DNA from: UBA1227 sp045629305
Lineage (GTDB): Bacteria > Bacillota > Clostridia > Oscillospirales > Acutalibacteraceae
Assembly: GCA_045629305.1 (NCBI GenBank)
Contig: JAZQQZ010000029.1
Span: 1-48,048 of the forward strand
DNA length: 48,048 bases
Reading direction: 5' to 3'
Part shown: one piece after another, positions 6,475 through 14,684 of the stretch
Layout: each line of letters opens with the position of its first letter
Numbering within the stretch: position 1 is the first letter of the stretch
Made by a program: the position numbers and the translations under genes
Notes under the pieces: model-generated
The model's input: only the letters and a program-made list of their open reading frames with translations
The model's database searches: none
What the model was told of the DNA's origin: nothing

Positions 6475-7505
6475 TCTGCTTCACCGCCTTCCGACGCTGG
6501 AGCAATGTCTTCCTCGTCATAGATTTCACCTACAAGTTCCTCTAGGATATCCTCGATTGTAACGATACCAAATGTACCACCGAAATCGTCTTTTACAATT
6601 GCAAGCGTCACCTTATTCTGAGACATATGCTCAAGAAGTTCATCGATAGGTGTAGCACCCGTTGTAAAGAACGGTTTATCCATAAGTCGCTTGATATTTG
6701 GATATTTCTTAGTTCTGAGATATTGCTTTAGATATCTCCTTATCTGAAGCACACCAATGATTTCATCTTTATCTCCATCATAGACTGGGAGACGAGAATG
6801 AGTGGAGTCATTGATAATATCGAAGATTTCTTCCTTGTCTTTTGATAGATCAATTCCTTCAATTTTAACTCTTGGTGTGGAGATAGTTTCAACTGATACA
6901 TCATCGAATTGAAGAGCGGAGGAGATGAGGTCACTCTGTTCCTCATCGATAACACCGCTTTCTTCGAGATCCTCGATGATGTCAAAAAGTTCATCTTCAG
7001 TAACTGTAATTTCTTTTTCTGCTTTAGTAAGCTTCCCTGCGATATTTCCTATACCTGCAAGAATTTTAGATAATGGGCTAAATACCTTCATTAAAAAAAT
7101 AAGAGGCCCTGCAGTGGCAAGTGAACAGCTTTCGCTATTTTTCTTCGCAAAACTCTTCGGTAACATCTCACCGAAGAAGAATACAACCAATGTAGTGATG
7201 ATTGTACTTACAGATACCCAAGTAAGGCCCCAAATCCTTGCAACGAATGTTGTAACGATTGAAGCTATAGAAAGATGCACAATATTGGTGCATATTAAAA
7301 GGGTGGTAATTGCCTTATCGAAGTTATCAAGTGCGAACATCGCACGCTTCGCTCTGGAATCACCATGTTCCATATCAAGCTTAATCTTATTTCTAGATAC
7401 ACTTGATAGGGCGGTCTCTGTAATTGCGAAAAATGCCGCAAGACCTAGTAGTACAAGTACTATTATTAATGATGTAATTAATGACCCTCGACTGTCAGCG
7501 TCCAT
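6471..7505 (-). CDS. CNNM-domain, CBS-pair membrane protein (first of pair)
   Basis: About 344 residues and paralogous to the following gene. The CNNM domain with ITETALSSVSRNKIKLDMEH and GEMLPKSFAKKNSES fills the first half. The CBS pair is in the second half (TPRVKIEGIDLSKD, SRLPVYDGDKDEIIGVLQI), and the protein ends soon after the second CBS motif GIVTIEDILEELVGEI. It therefore lacks the C-terminal CorC_HlyC domain present in the neighbour. The start is uncertain: ATG at 7505 is 14 bases after GGGAG, while a TTG at 7517 in frame sits too close to it. The gene is divergent from the pseudouridine synthase. A two-subunit divalent-cation transporter is a reasonable inference. Confidence 0.88.
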   Translation of the reverse strand: MDADSRGSLITSLIIVLVLLGLAAFFAITETALSSVSRNKIKLDMEHGDSRAKRAMFALDNFDKAITTLLICTNIVHLSIASIVTTFVARIWGLTWVSVSTIITTLVVFFFGEMLPKSFAKKNSESCSLATAGPLIFLMKVFSPLSKILAGIGNIAGKLTKAEKEITVTEDELFDIIEDLEESGVIDEEQSDLISSALQFDDVSVETISTPRVKIEGIDLSKDKEEIFDIINDSTHSRLPVYDGDKDEIIGVLQIRRYLKQYLRTKKYPNIKRLMDKPFFTTGATPIDELLEHMSQNKVTLAIVKDDFGGTFGIVTIEDILEELVGEIYDEEDIAPASEGGEAE

Positions 7506-7573
7506 ATAAAGGATCAAACTCTCCCTTCAAATTGAGGTAAAATTTTAGATAATTATATATTAATAATAAGTGG

Positions 7574-7603
7574 TTGTCAAATAAGTCGATAAGTAGTTAT
7601 AAT
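7574..7603 (+). promoter_or_regulatory. Sigma-A-type promoter for the pseudouridine synthase gene
   Basis: TTGTCA and TATAAT are separated by 18 bases, followed about 17 bases later by GAGAGGAGGG and the ATG at 7636. Close to consensus and correctly placed. Confidence 0.75.
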
Positions 7604-7635
7604 GTTGTAGTAATTTTATGAGAGGAGGGAATCTT

Positions 7636-8598
7636 ATGAAGAGTTTTACAATTGAAGAAAACTCAGCGAACCAGAGACTTGATAAATTCATTACGAAGAA
7701 TCTACCAAATCTTCCACAGTCACTTATGTATAAGTACATCAGAACGAAGAAGATTAAAGTCAACGGCAAACGAGCTGAGATTTCTACAAGGCTTCAAGTA
7801 GGAGACCTTGTCGAGATGTATATAAATGATGAGTTCTTCGAGAAACCAGATCCTCATTATGATTTCCTTCACGCATCACTTGATCTTAATATTCTTTACG
7901 AGGATGATAATATTCTTATCCTTGATAAGAAGGTTGGACTTCTTTCTCATCCAGACGATACCGAATACGTAGATACGCTGATATCGCGCGTAAAGCATTA
8001 TCTTTACGATAAGAAAGAATACAGCCCAGAGGACGAGCAATGCTTTACGCCGGCGCTTATCAACCGTATCGACCGTAACACAGGCGGTATCGTCATGGCG
8101 GCGAAAAATGCCGAGACATTGCGAGTAATGAATCAGAAAGTAAAAGATAGGGAACTACACAAATATTATCTTCTCGCATGTCACGGCACGCCGCCGAAGA
8201 CAGAGGACCTTCTTGTAGATTATCTCATCAAAGATGAAGATAAAAACCAAGTGAAAATCTATGACAAGCAGGTGCCCGGAAGTAAGGAGATTAAGACTTT
8301 ATATAAGGTTGTTAAAGCAGAAAAAAATCTCTCACTTTTAGAGGTAGAACTTCTAACCGGCCGTACTCACCAGATACGAGCACATATGGCATATATAGGA
8401 TGCCCGCTCGTCGGAGACGGCAAGTACGGTTCCAATGCTCTTAACAAAGAGTATGGATATAAGAAGCAGCTTCTTTATTCTTATAAGCTCAAATTCGACT
8501 TTACAACAGATGCTGGTATACTCGAATACCTAAATGGTAAAGAATTCACAGTTCCAATGGATGAAATTTGGTTTGCAAAAGAATTTCCAAATATTTAA
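7636..8598 (+). CDS. RluA/RluC-family pseudouridine synthase
   Basis: A 320-residue enzyme that isomerises uridine to pseudouridine in rRNA. An S4 RNA-binding domain covers about residues 8-70 (NQRLDKFITKNLPNLPQSLM). The catalytic domain follows, with the motif NRIDRNTGG in place of the usual HRLDRxTSG; Asp146 is the expected catalytic residue. The later motifs LLTGRTHQIRAHM and GCPLVGDGKYG are typical. The upstream in-frame start at 7618 is unlikely because AGGAGGG directly precedes ATG 7636. The gene stands alone, divergent from the CNNM/CBS pair and closed by a hairpin. RluC-like specificity for 23S rRNA is probable but not provable from sequence alone. Confidence 0.9.
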   Translation: MKSFTIEENSANQRLDKFITKNLPNLPQSLMYKYIRTKKIKVNGKRAEISTRLQVGDLVEMYINDEFFEKPDPHYDFLHASLDLNILYEDDNILILDKKVGLLSHPDDTEYVDTLISRVKHYLYDKKEYSPEDEQCFTPALINRIDRNTGGIVMAAKNAETLRVMNQKVKDRELHKYYLLACHGTPPKTEDLLVDYLIKDEDKNQVKIYDKQVPGSKEIKTLYKVVKAEKNLSLLEVELLTGRTHQIRAHMAYIGCPLVGDGKYGSNALNKEYGYKKQLLYSYKLKFDFTTDAGILEYLNGKEFTVPMDEIWFAKEFPNI

Positions 8599-8603
8599 AA
8601 ACT

Positions 8604-8632
8604 AAGGGCCCAGTCACAAGACTGAGCCCTTA
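8604..8632. terminator. Hairpin terminator between convergent genes
   Basis: AAGGGC, CAGTC, loop ACAA, GACTG, GCCCTT with one C/A mismatch. It lies between the rightward pseudouridine synthase and the leftward small gene at 8640, and may serve both. Confidence 0.75.
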
Positions 8633-8639
8633 AATTATC

Positions 8640-8837
8640 TTACATAAGAAGAAGCATTGCATAAGATCCGAGGAAGGATCTCGCAAACTGTGAATTGAAA
8701 AGTTTATTGAGGAGACCAGGGAATGGACCAATCTTTAAGAATGGCAATACTGTCTCAAGAATGCCTCTTACGAAGCCTATCATAACCTCTGTGAGAGTTT
8801 TAGGATTTTTATCATAAACATATTCTTTATTTTCCAT
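8640..8837 (-). CDS. Small uncharacterised protein downstream of the UroD-like pair
   Basis: A 65-residue protein starting MENKEYVYDKNPKTLTEVMI, preceded by a clear GGAGG. The middle is amphipathic to hydrophobic (GFVRGILETVLPFLKIGPFP) and the end is hydrophobic (FLGSYAMLLLM), so it may associate with the membrane. A longer reading from upstream is possible, but it would overlap the neighbouring gene and lacks a ribosome site. It starts 13 bases after the second UroD-like gene and is very likely the last member of that operon. I do not recognise a family. Interaction with the corrinoid-type methyltransferases next to it is only a guess. Confidence 0.6.
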   Translation of the reverse strand: MENKEYVYDKNPKTLTEVMIGFVRGILETVLPFLKIGPFPGLLNKLFNSQFARSFLGSYAMLLLM

Positions 8838-8850
8838 TGTGATACCTCCA

Positions 8851-10110
8851 TTAATACTGTCCATATACATGAACGAACTCATTTACAGCTGCGTAGTTCT
8901 TAACATTTACATCGCCAGGGGCGAGGAGAACTTTATCTGTAGCAAATACATATCCGCCGTCTTTTCCGACTTCATCAACGAGTTTCTTTGCATAGTCTAT
9001 GCATTCCTGTTTTGTACCATCACGAAGCATTGAAAGAGGCATACCTCCCATGATGGAATGGTCGGCGCCAAGAATCTTCTTAGCCTCGAAGATGTCATCG
9101 TTCTCAACAACAAATGTTACTGAATGTGCCGGGACTCTCGCAGCGAGCATCTCAAGTTTCTTATTTCCCCACTGACCTTCAAGTACTGTAAACATGTGTC
9201 CACCACAGTCCTGAATAAATTTTGCAAAGTTTACGAAATCATCAAGATAGAGTTCTTTAAATGAATCATCACTCATAAATGGTGGCATATGGCAAGGGTT
9301 AAGAATCCAAGGGAACTCCTTAAGTTTTGGAGCGCCTCCCTTTACTACACCATTAATACCGTAGTCAAGGAGCCATGGAAGATCCTTGATATGAGGTGGC
9401 ATTGTCATCATAAGATGTGTCATCTTTGTAAGGTCGTAACTATAATCTTTGATTGCATTCTTTGCAAGAATCAAATCTTCTTTGTTACGACGAACATCTA
9501 ATGTTGTTCCTTTAAATCCACGAAGGAAATCAAAGAAAAAATCAAGTGGCATCTCAGCGGAACCACCAACAGCAACAGGCATACCGAGGAATTTTTCAAA
9601 ATACAAATTACCAACTACAAGTGTACCTGCGAACTCAAGGAAAGGTGGGAGAGAAGAGAAGAATGCTTTAAGCTGATCTTCATTAGTCGCATCGAACTTT
9701 GGAAACTTACGAGGTAAGAATTCGTTTAAAATCCACATAACCGGATCTTTCGCGATCTCCTTGTAATCCTCAGGAGTCATAGGACAATCCTCTTTATGCT
9801 GAAGAGTAACTCCATCGTCTGAAGCGAAGAATACTTCTGAACCGAGTACCTTACCAAGTTTCACTGAATGTGTAAGATAAGAAACATATGCGCAATCAAA
9901 ATAGATGTCTTTATAAATCTGGCCATATGATTTCGCATGTTTGATAAGATGTCCCTCTACATCAGCAATAGTTGTGCCGGCATAGGCTAGTGCATAGCTC
10001 TCGATGAAGGAGCAAACAGGAACCCTATCAGGGATTTTACCATTTGCGACATCAATCATACGCTGTGCTTTCTTAGCATATGTCTCTTTGTTTGCTTTAA
10101 AATCTACCAT
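8851..10110 (-). CDS. Uroporphyrinogen-decarboxylase-like protein (MtaA/CmuA type), copy 2
   Basis: A 419-residue protein of the URO-D fold. It opens with ANGKIPDRVPVCSFIESYAL, typical of the MtaA/CmuA branch, whose members carry methyl groups to or from corrinoids rather than making haem. Other recognisable parts are GSEVFFASDDGVTLQH, VGGSAEMPLDFFFDFLRGFK, NPCHMPPF, and an end reading FATDKVLLAPGDVN. The usual MtaA zinc motif HxC is not seen; the matching stretch is GGHMFTVLEGQWG, with no Cys. ATG 10110 follows AAAGGAG. It is clearly paralogous to the gene just upstream and starts 14 bases after it. The B12 transporter nearby supports a corrinoid link, but substrate is unknown. Confidence 0.8.
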   Translation of the reverse strand: MVDFKANKETYAKKAQRMIDVANGKIPDRVPVCSFIESYALAYAGTTIADVEGHLIKHAKSYGQIYKDIYFDCAYVSYLTHSVKLGKVLGSEVFFASDDGVTLQHKEDCPMTPEDYKEIAKDPVMWILNEFLPRKFPKFDATNEDQLKAFFSSLPPFLEFAGTLVVGNLYFEKFLGMPVAVGGSAEMPLDFFFDFLRGFKGTTLDVRRNKEDLILAKNAIKDYSYDLTKMTHLMMTMPPHIKDLPWLLDYGINGVVKGGAPKLKEFPWILNPCHMPPFMSDDSFKELYLDDFVNFAKFIQDCGGHMFTVLEGQWGNKKLEMLAARVPAHSVTFVVENDDIFEAKKILGADHSIMGGMPLSMLRDGTKQECIDYAKKLVDEVGKDGGYVFATDKVLLAPGDVNVKNYAAVNEFVHVYGQY

Positions 10111-10124
10111 ATTCTTCTCCTTTC

Positions 10125-11357
10125 TCAATATTTGCCATAAGTGTGTACGAATTCATTTACTGCAGCAAGGTTTTCTGCGACAGCGTCCGATGGAGCTATA
10201 AGAACCTTGTCTGTTGAGAATACAAAACCGCCGCCTGGGGCAAGGTCATCGAGAACATATTTCGCGAACTCGATGCACTCGTGTTTCGTAGAATCACGGA
10301 GCATTGCCTGTGGCATTCCACCCATAATAGAGTTGTTCGGTGCAATCTCTTTAATCTGAAGTATTCTCTCTATTGGTGCTATGAATGTAACTGAGTTATC
10401 AGGGAGCTCTGCGAGTCTCTCGATGTTCTTGCCCCAGTCACCCTCACAGAAGGTCATCATATGGCCACCGTGATCATTTAGAAACTCAACCATCTTCTTA
10501 TAGGTTGGCCAGTAGAACTGGTCGAACTGTTTCTGGTTGAGGAACGGTGGCATATGGCATGGATTAAAGATCCAAGGGAAATCTTTAAATTCAAAATCTT
10601 TACGACGGATGATTCCGTTTACAAGATTCTTGCCTGCCCAAGGAAGGCCAATTGTAGGAGAGCCCATCATAAGGTGAGTCATCTTCATAAGATCAACGCA
10701 ATAATCAAGTAGTGAATTGATTGCTGCCTCGACCTCGTCAGGTCTTCTTCTGACATCGGTGATAGTTGACTTGAAACCACGGAGATAATCGAAGAGCATA
10801 TCAGCTGGCATCTCTGCGGAGCCACCAACAACTACAGGAATATCAACTACCTTATTGAAATATGTGTAGCCGAACATCATTGTTAGTGCGAACTCGACAA
10901 ATGGGAGGAGGGAGCTTAAGAAAGCTTTATGCTGCTCCTCATTTGTCGCATCATATTTTGAGAACTTACGAGGAAGGAATTCATCGATAATAAATGCAAC
11001 AGGATCACGAATTAAACTCTCGTAGTCGTCCTCTGTCATTGGACAGTACTCCTGATGCTGTACAGTTATGCCATCGTCCGACACGAAGAAAACATCTGAA
11101 CCAAGAGCCCAAGTAACTTTAAGAGCATGGGACATATGTGGCATAAATGCACAGTCGAAATAGATATCTTTATAAATCTTACTGTAAGCATTTACATGCT
11201 TAAAAATACTACTATTTGCTTCAGCAACTGATGAGCCTGCATACTCGAGGGCATAGGTCTCCATAAGTCCGCATACAGGAACTCTATCTGGAATCTTACC
11301 GCGTGTGACATCAAGCATACGTTGAAGTTTTTTGTCATAAACTTTCTTATTCAGCAC
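10125..11357 (-). CDS. Uroporphyrinogen-decarboxylase-like protein (MtaA/CmuA type), copy 1
   Basis: A 410-residue paralogue of the next gene, sharing long near-identical blocks (GKIPDRVPVC, KIYKDIYFDCA, NEFLPRKF versus DEFLPRKF, VGGSAEMP, IMGGMP). The start is a GTG after AGAAGGG. The region aligned with a metal site reads GGHMMTFCEGDWG, with a Cys five residues after His. The sister copy has Leu at this position, so the two may differ in metal binding or activity. Together they may form a heterodimer or act on different substrates. No methyltransferase-B or corrinoid-protein partner lies beside them. The gene is divergent from the riboswitch-controlled B12 transport operon. Confidence 0.8.
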   Translation of the reverse strand: MLNKKVYDKKLQRMLDVTRGKIPDRVPVCGLMETYALEYAGSSVAEANSSIFKHVNAYSKIYKDIYFDCAFMPHMSHALKVTWALGSDVFFVSDDGITVQHQEYCPMTEDDYESLIRDPVAFIIDEFLPRKFSKYDATNEEQHKAFLSSLLPFVEFALTMMFGYTYFNKVVDIPVVVGGSAEMPADMLFDYLRGFKSTITDVRRRPDEVEAAINSLLDYCVDLMKMTHLMMGSPTIGLPWAGKNLVNGIIRRKDFEFKDFPWIFNPCHMPPFLNQKQFDQFYWPTYKKMVEFLNDHGGHMMTFCEGDWGKNIERLAELPDNSVTFIAPIERILQIKEIAPNNSIMGGMPQAMLRDSTKHECIEFAKYVLDDLAPGGGFVFSTDKVLIAPSDAVAENLAAVNEFVHTYGKY

Positions 11358-11451
11358 ATAATCCCTTCTTTCAATTTGTTGTCTTTATTATATTCTAATT
11401 ATACTACAAATAATATTGTTCATTTTACATAAAAATTTTGTATGTTATTTG

Positions 11452-11480
11452 TTGACGAAACAATGAAAATATTATAAAAT
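11452..11480 (+). promoter_or_regulatory. Promoter upstream of the B12 riboswitch
   Basis: TTGACG and TAAAAT are 17 bases apart, about 25 bases before the riboswitch. Fits a sigma-A promoter for the ECF operon. The rest of the 11358-11500 stretch is AT-rich; a leftward TATAAT-like element for the UroD-like pair lies near 11390-11405, but I see no clear -35 for it. Confidence 0.65.
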
Positions 11481-11499
11481 TTATTACAAATTAAATATT

Positions 11500-11672
11500 C
11501 GTAAACGAGGCACAGCAATAATCCGGAAGCAGGTGAAAGTCCTGCACTGTTTCTCAGCAACCGTGTTACCACACGAAAGCGTTTGGCACGAAAAGTGCAG
11601 TCACTGGGGAGTTCGCTCCATGGGAAGGCAACGCAAGTAGGTTTTAAAGGTTAAGTCGGGAGACCTGTCGAG
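11500..11672 (+). promoter_or_regulatory. Cobalamin (B12) riboswitch aptamer
   Basis: Recognisable conserved elements in order: TCCGGAAGCAGGTGAAAGTC with its partner CCTGCACTG, CAGCAACCGTG, the CACTGG/ATGGGAAGG core, and the B12 box AAGTCGGGAGACCTG near the 3' end. The usual AdoCbl/cobalamin pattern is complete. It is followed at once by a terminator hairpin, so high B12 should stop transcription of the ECF operon. Boundaries are approximate. Confidence 0.9.
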
Positions 11673-11685
11673 TTTATACATATTT

Positions 11686-11719
11686 CGCAAACCATCTGAG
11701 CTATGGTAGGCGTATTTTT
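11686..11719 (+). terminator. Riboswitch expression-platform terminator
   Basis: CGC-AA-ACCAT pairs with ATGGT-AG-GCG around a 7-base loop, followed by TATTTTTTG. Position directly after the B12 box suggests transcriptional attenuation. Confidence 0.75.
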
Positions 11720-11752
11720 TGTTGCTCAAATATTAAAAAAAGGAGGGGTAAG

Positions 11753-12505
11753 ATGAATAGCAATTGCAAATTTTCAACATATAATCCGATTATTAATTTC
11801 ACATTCTTTATCATTGCGATTGTGTTTGGAATGATATTCATGCAGATACCATACCAGATTGTATCGCTTGTAGCTGCGATACTTTTCTATATAAGTATCG
11901 CTGGTCGCGATGCAATCAAATTGATACTAATTCTGATACCTCTCTATGGAATAGTTGTTTTAATAAATGAACTGATATCCGGTGGAGGATTCGTTCTTGC
12001 AAATATGTTCGCGACTATGATTATCTGGTTCGCGTCTTACAGCAGAATTATGACAACGGATAAGTTCGTCTATATCTTCGGGCCGATAATGCCGTCAATT
12101 TCACTTATATTTACGATGGTACTTCGGTTCATTCCAAATTATAAAAAGAAGGCGACGCAGATAGCGAATGCAAGAAAATGTATCGGAAAGAACGATCCAT
12201 TTTCTGTGGTATCTGCGATGACGACATGGGCGTTCGAGGACGGCCTTATCACGGCCGACAGCATGAAGAGCCGTGGCTTTGGAAGCCGGAAGAGAACCCA
12301 TTATTCAATATATAAATTTGGACCGGTGGATATCGCATTTTTGCTTATAATGATAGGCCTTTCTGTGATTGTATCATTTGCATCAATCAAGGGAAATACA
12401 TACCAAATTGTAGGACTTATTGCCTACGGAATTCTTCTAATAATACCGACAATTCTCAATGTGAAGGAGGTGCTCTTATGGCAGATTTTGAGATCAAAAA
12501 TTTAA
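11753..12505 (+). CDS. ecfT: ECF transporter transmembrane protein EcfT
   Basis: A 250-residue membrane protein with several helices at about residues 12-120 and two more near the C-terminus. The cytoplasmic coupling region between them has ANARKCIGKN and SMKSRGFGSRKRT, corresponding to the two Ala/Ser-Arg-Gly-type coupling helices of EcfT. EcfT transmits movement from the ATPases to the substrate-binding S component. AGGAGGGG precedes the ATG. The gene directly follows the cobalamin riboswitch and overlaps the ATPase gene, so it belongs to a dedicated (group I-like) vitamin transporter rather than a shared one. B12 as substrate follows from the riboswitch. Confidence 0.9.
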   Translation: MNSNCKFSTYNPIINFTFFIIAIVFGMIFMQIPYQIVSLVAAILFYISIAGRDAIKLILILIPLYGIVVLINELISGGGFVLANMFATMIIWFASYSRIMTTDKFVYIFGPIMPSISLIFTMVLRFIPNYKKKATQIANARKCIGKNDPFSVVSAMTTWAFEDGLITADSMKSRGFGSRKRTHYSIYKFGPVDIAFLLIMIGLSVIVSFASIKGNTYQIVGLIAYGILLIIPTILNVKEVLLWQILRSKI

Positions 12506-14091
12506 GTTTTTCATATGCTTTAACACCAGATAAAAAAGCACTTGATAATGTAAGTCTTAAAATTGAACATGGCGAATATATCACTGTCTGCGGTAAGAGT
12601 GGAAGTGGTAAATCAACTCTGCTTCGTCACCTAAAGACAGTGCTTACTCCAGCGGGAGAGCACTCCGGTGAAATCCTTTTCAATGGCAAGAAATTGTCGG
12701 ATGTATCAGAGTATGAACAGGCATCATTCATAGGATATGTAATGCAGAATCCTGAGAATCAAATTGTAACTGACAAGGTATGGCACGAGCTTGCTTTCGG
12801 CCTTGAAAGTCTCGGCATAGACCAGAAGACAATGCGACTTCGTGTTGCTGAGATGGCCTCATATTTTGGTATTGCTGATTGGTTCGATAAGGATGTATCC
12901 GAACTGTCTGGTGGACAGAAGCAACTCCTAAATCTTGCTTCAATTATGGCTATGCAGCCATCTGTTCTTATCCTTGATGAGCCGACATCTCAGCTTGACC
13001 CGATAGCCGCATCCGATTTCCTCAATACTGTCCGTAAAATCAATTTGGAACTCGGTACAACAATCATCATAACCGAGCACAGACTCGAGGATATTTTATA
13101 TGCATCAGACAAGGTTGCAGTACTTGAAAATGGAAAGCTTATCGCATATGACGAACCACGTAAGATAGGCGAGTATCTCAAAGAATCCGACAACGACCTC
13201 TTTGTTGCTATGCCTACTCCAATGCAGGTATATCACGGTCTTAATTTCACCGATTCTTTATGCCCACTTACAGTCCGTGAGGGAGCCAATATGCTCACAG
13301 AGAAAATTGGCTATACAGATAATCTAATTCCATATCTTGAGAAAACCGAAGACGAAGAGAGTTACAAGGATCTTGCCATCAATGTTAAAGATCTATGGTT
13401 CCGTTATCAGAGAAACGGAAGAGACATTTTGAAGGGTACGAATCTTAAAGTTCCTAAGGGCAAAATCTTTGCAATTGTAGGCGGAAACGGCACTGGCAAA
13501 TCAACTCTTCTCAAATGCATCGCTTCAGATAACATGAAGCCTTATAGGGGCAAAGTAATCCTAAAAGATGAGGTCTCTATGCTTCCTCAGGACCCACAGA
13601 GTCTCTTTGTCAAAGAGACGGTCCGTGAGGAACTCGAAGAGATCTCTAAAGAGTTCAGCAACATAATCAAAATCTGTGACATCGAGCACTTACTCGATAA
13701 CCATCCATTTGATATATCCGGTGGAGAGCAACAGAGAGTAGCACTTGCCAAAGTGCTACTTACCAAGCCTAAAATTCTGTTGCTCGACGAGCCAACCAAA
13801 GGAATGGATGCATTCTTCAAAATCAAATTTGCAGAAATTTTGAATGACTTAAAGCAGATTGGAATCACCATTTTACTTGTATCTCATGACGTAGAATTCT
13901 GCGCAAAATATGCTGATATCTGTGCACTTTTCTTCGGTGGGGATATAGTCACATCAACCACACCAAATAAGTTCTTCTCACAGAACAGTTTCTATACAAC
14001 AGCTGCCAATAGAATGTCTCGTCATCTATTCTTAAATGCAATCAACTGCGAGGATGTAATTGAATTATGCAAATTAAATCTTACTACTTAG
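12478..14091 (+). CDS. Fused ECF ATPase (two ABC domains in one chain)
   Basis: A 537-residue protein containing both EcfA-type ATPases. Domain 1 (about 3-245) has Walker A near Gly39 (GKSGSGKST), signature LSGGQKQ and Walker B LILDEPT. Domain 2 (about 300-525) has Walker A at Gly335 (GGNGTGKST), signature ISGGEQQR and LLLDEPT. In many species EcfA1 and EcfA2 are separate genes. GAAGGAGGTG precedes the ATG. It overlaps ecfT by 28 bases and the S-component gene by 25, indicating tight translational coupling. It powers uptake, probably of cobalamin, at the inner face of the membrane. Confidence 0.92.
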   Translation: MADFEIKNLSFSYALTPDKKALDNVSLKIEHGEYITVCGKSGSGKSTLLRHLKTVLTPAGEHSGEILFNGKKLSDVSEYEQASFIGYVMQNPENQIVTDKVWHELAFGLESLGIDQKTMRLRVAEMASYFGIADWFDKDVSELSGGQKQLLNLASIMAMQPSVLILDEPTSQLDPIAASDFLNTVRKINLELGTTIIITEHRLEDILYASDKVAVLENGKLIAYDEPRKIGEYLKESDNDLFVAMPTPMQVYHGLNFTDSLCPLTVREGANMLTEKIGYTDNLIPYLEKTEDEESYKDLAINVKDLWFRYQRNGRDILKGTNLKVPKGKIFAIVGGNGTGKSTLLKCIASDNMKPYRGKVILKDEVSMLPQDPQSLFVKETVREELEEISKEFSNIIKICDIEHLLDNHPFDISGGEQQRVALAKVLLTKPKILLLDEPTKGMDAFFKIKFAEILNDLKQIGITILLVSHDVEFCAKYADICALFFGGDIVTSTTPNKFFSQNSFYTTAANRMSRHLFLNAINCEDVIELCKLNLTT

Positions 14092-14684
14092 TGGCCACCG
14101 GAATCATTCTACTTGCGATGATTCCTTGGTTCATAAGCTATGAAAAAAAGAATAAAGATGCAAGAAGTCTCATTATCATTGCAGTTATGTCGGCTTTAGC
14201 CGTGGCATCAAGAGTGGCATTTATTGCCACGCCAAGTGTAAAGCCAGTAATAGCAATAATAATGATTGCTGGCTATGCCTTTGGTCCAATTGAAGGTTTC
14301 CTCTGTGGATCAATCACTGCTCTTGTCTCCAATTTCTTCTTCTCCCAAGGTCCATGGACACCTTGGCAGATGTTTGCCTGGGGACTTGGCGGACTTGTTG
14401 CCGGCCTGTTCTATAAGGTAGGAGAGACGCGCATCCTGTCAGCCATCTTAGGTTTCGTAACTACGATGCTTATCGTCGGTCCGGTACTTGATACAAGTTC
14501 CGTATTTATGATGCTCTCAAAGCTGACATGGAAGAGCGTTCTCGGCATATATCTCGCAGGTGTTCCTGTTAATTTAACACTTGCAATATCAACAGCAGTA
14601 ACTCTATTTTTGCTATCAGGCCCTATGCTTAGAAAACTAAATAGAGTGAAAATTAAATATAATTTTAAGGAGTCAAAATCATGA
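14067..14684 (+). CDS. ECF transporter substrate-binding S component (predicted B12)
   Basis: A 205-residue protein with about six membrane helices. The segment SQGPWTPWQMFAWGLGG is characteristic of S components linked to cobalamin or its precursors (CblT/CbrT-like). The N-terminus carries one extra hydrophobic segment before the Ala-rich helix RSLIIIAVMSALAV, which normally contacts EcfT. No obvious ribosome site precedes it; it starts inside the ATPase gene, so coupled translation is likely. Substrate is inferred from the riboswitch and from the DUF4430 lipoprotein next door. A different S-component specificity cannot be excluded from sequence alone. Confidence 0.85.
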   Translation: MQIKSYYLVATGIILLAMIPWFISYEKKNKDARSLIIIAVMSALAVASRVAFIATPSVKPVIAIIMIAGYAFGPIEGFLCGSITALVSNFFFSQGPWTPWQMFAWGLGGLVAGLFYKVGETRILSAILGFVTTMLIVGPVLDTSSVFMMLSKLTWKSVLGIYLAGVPVNLTLAISTAVTLFLLSGPMLRKLNRVKIKYNFKESKS

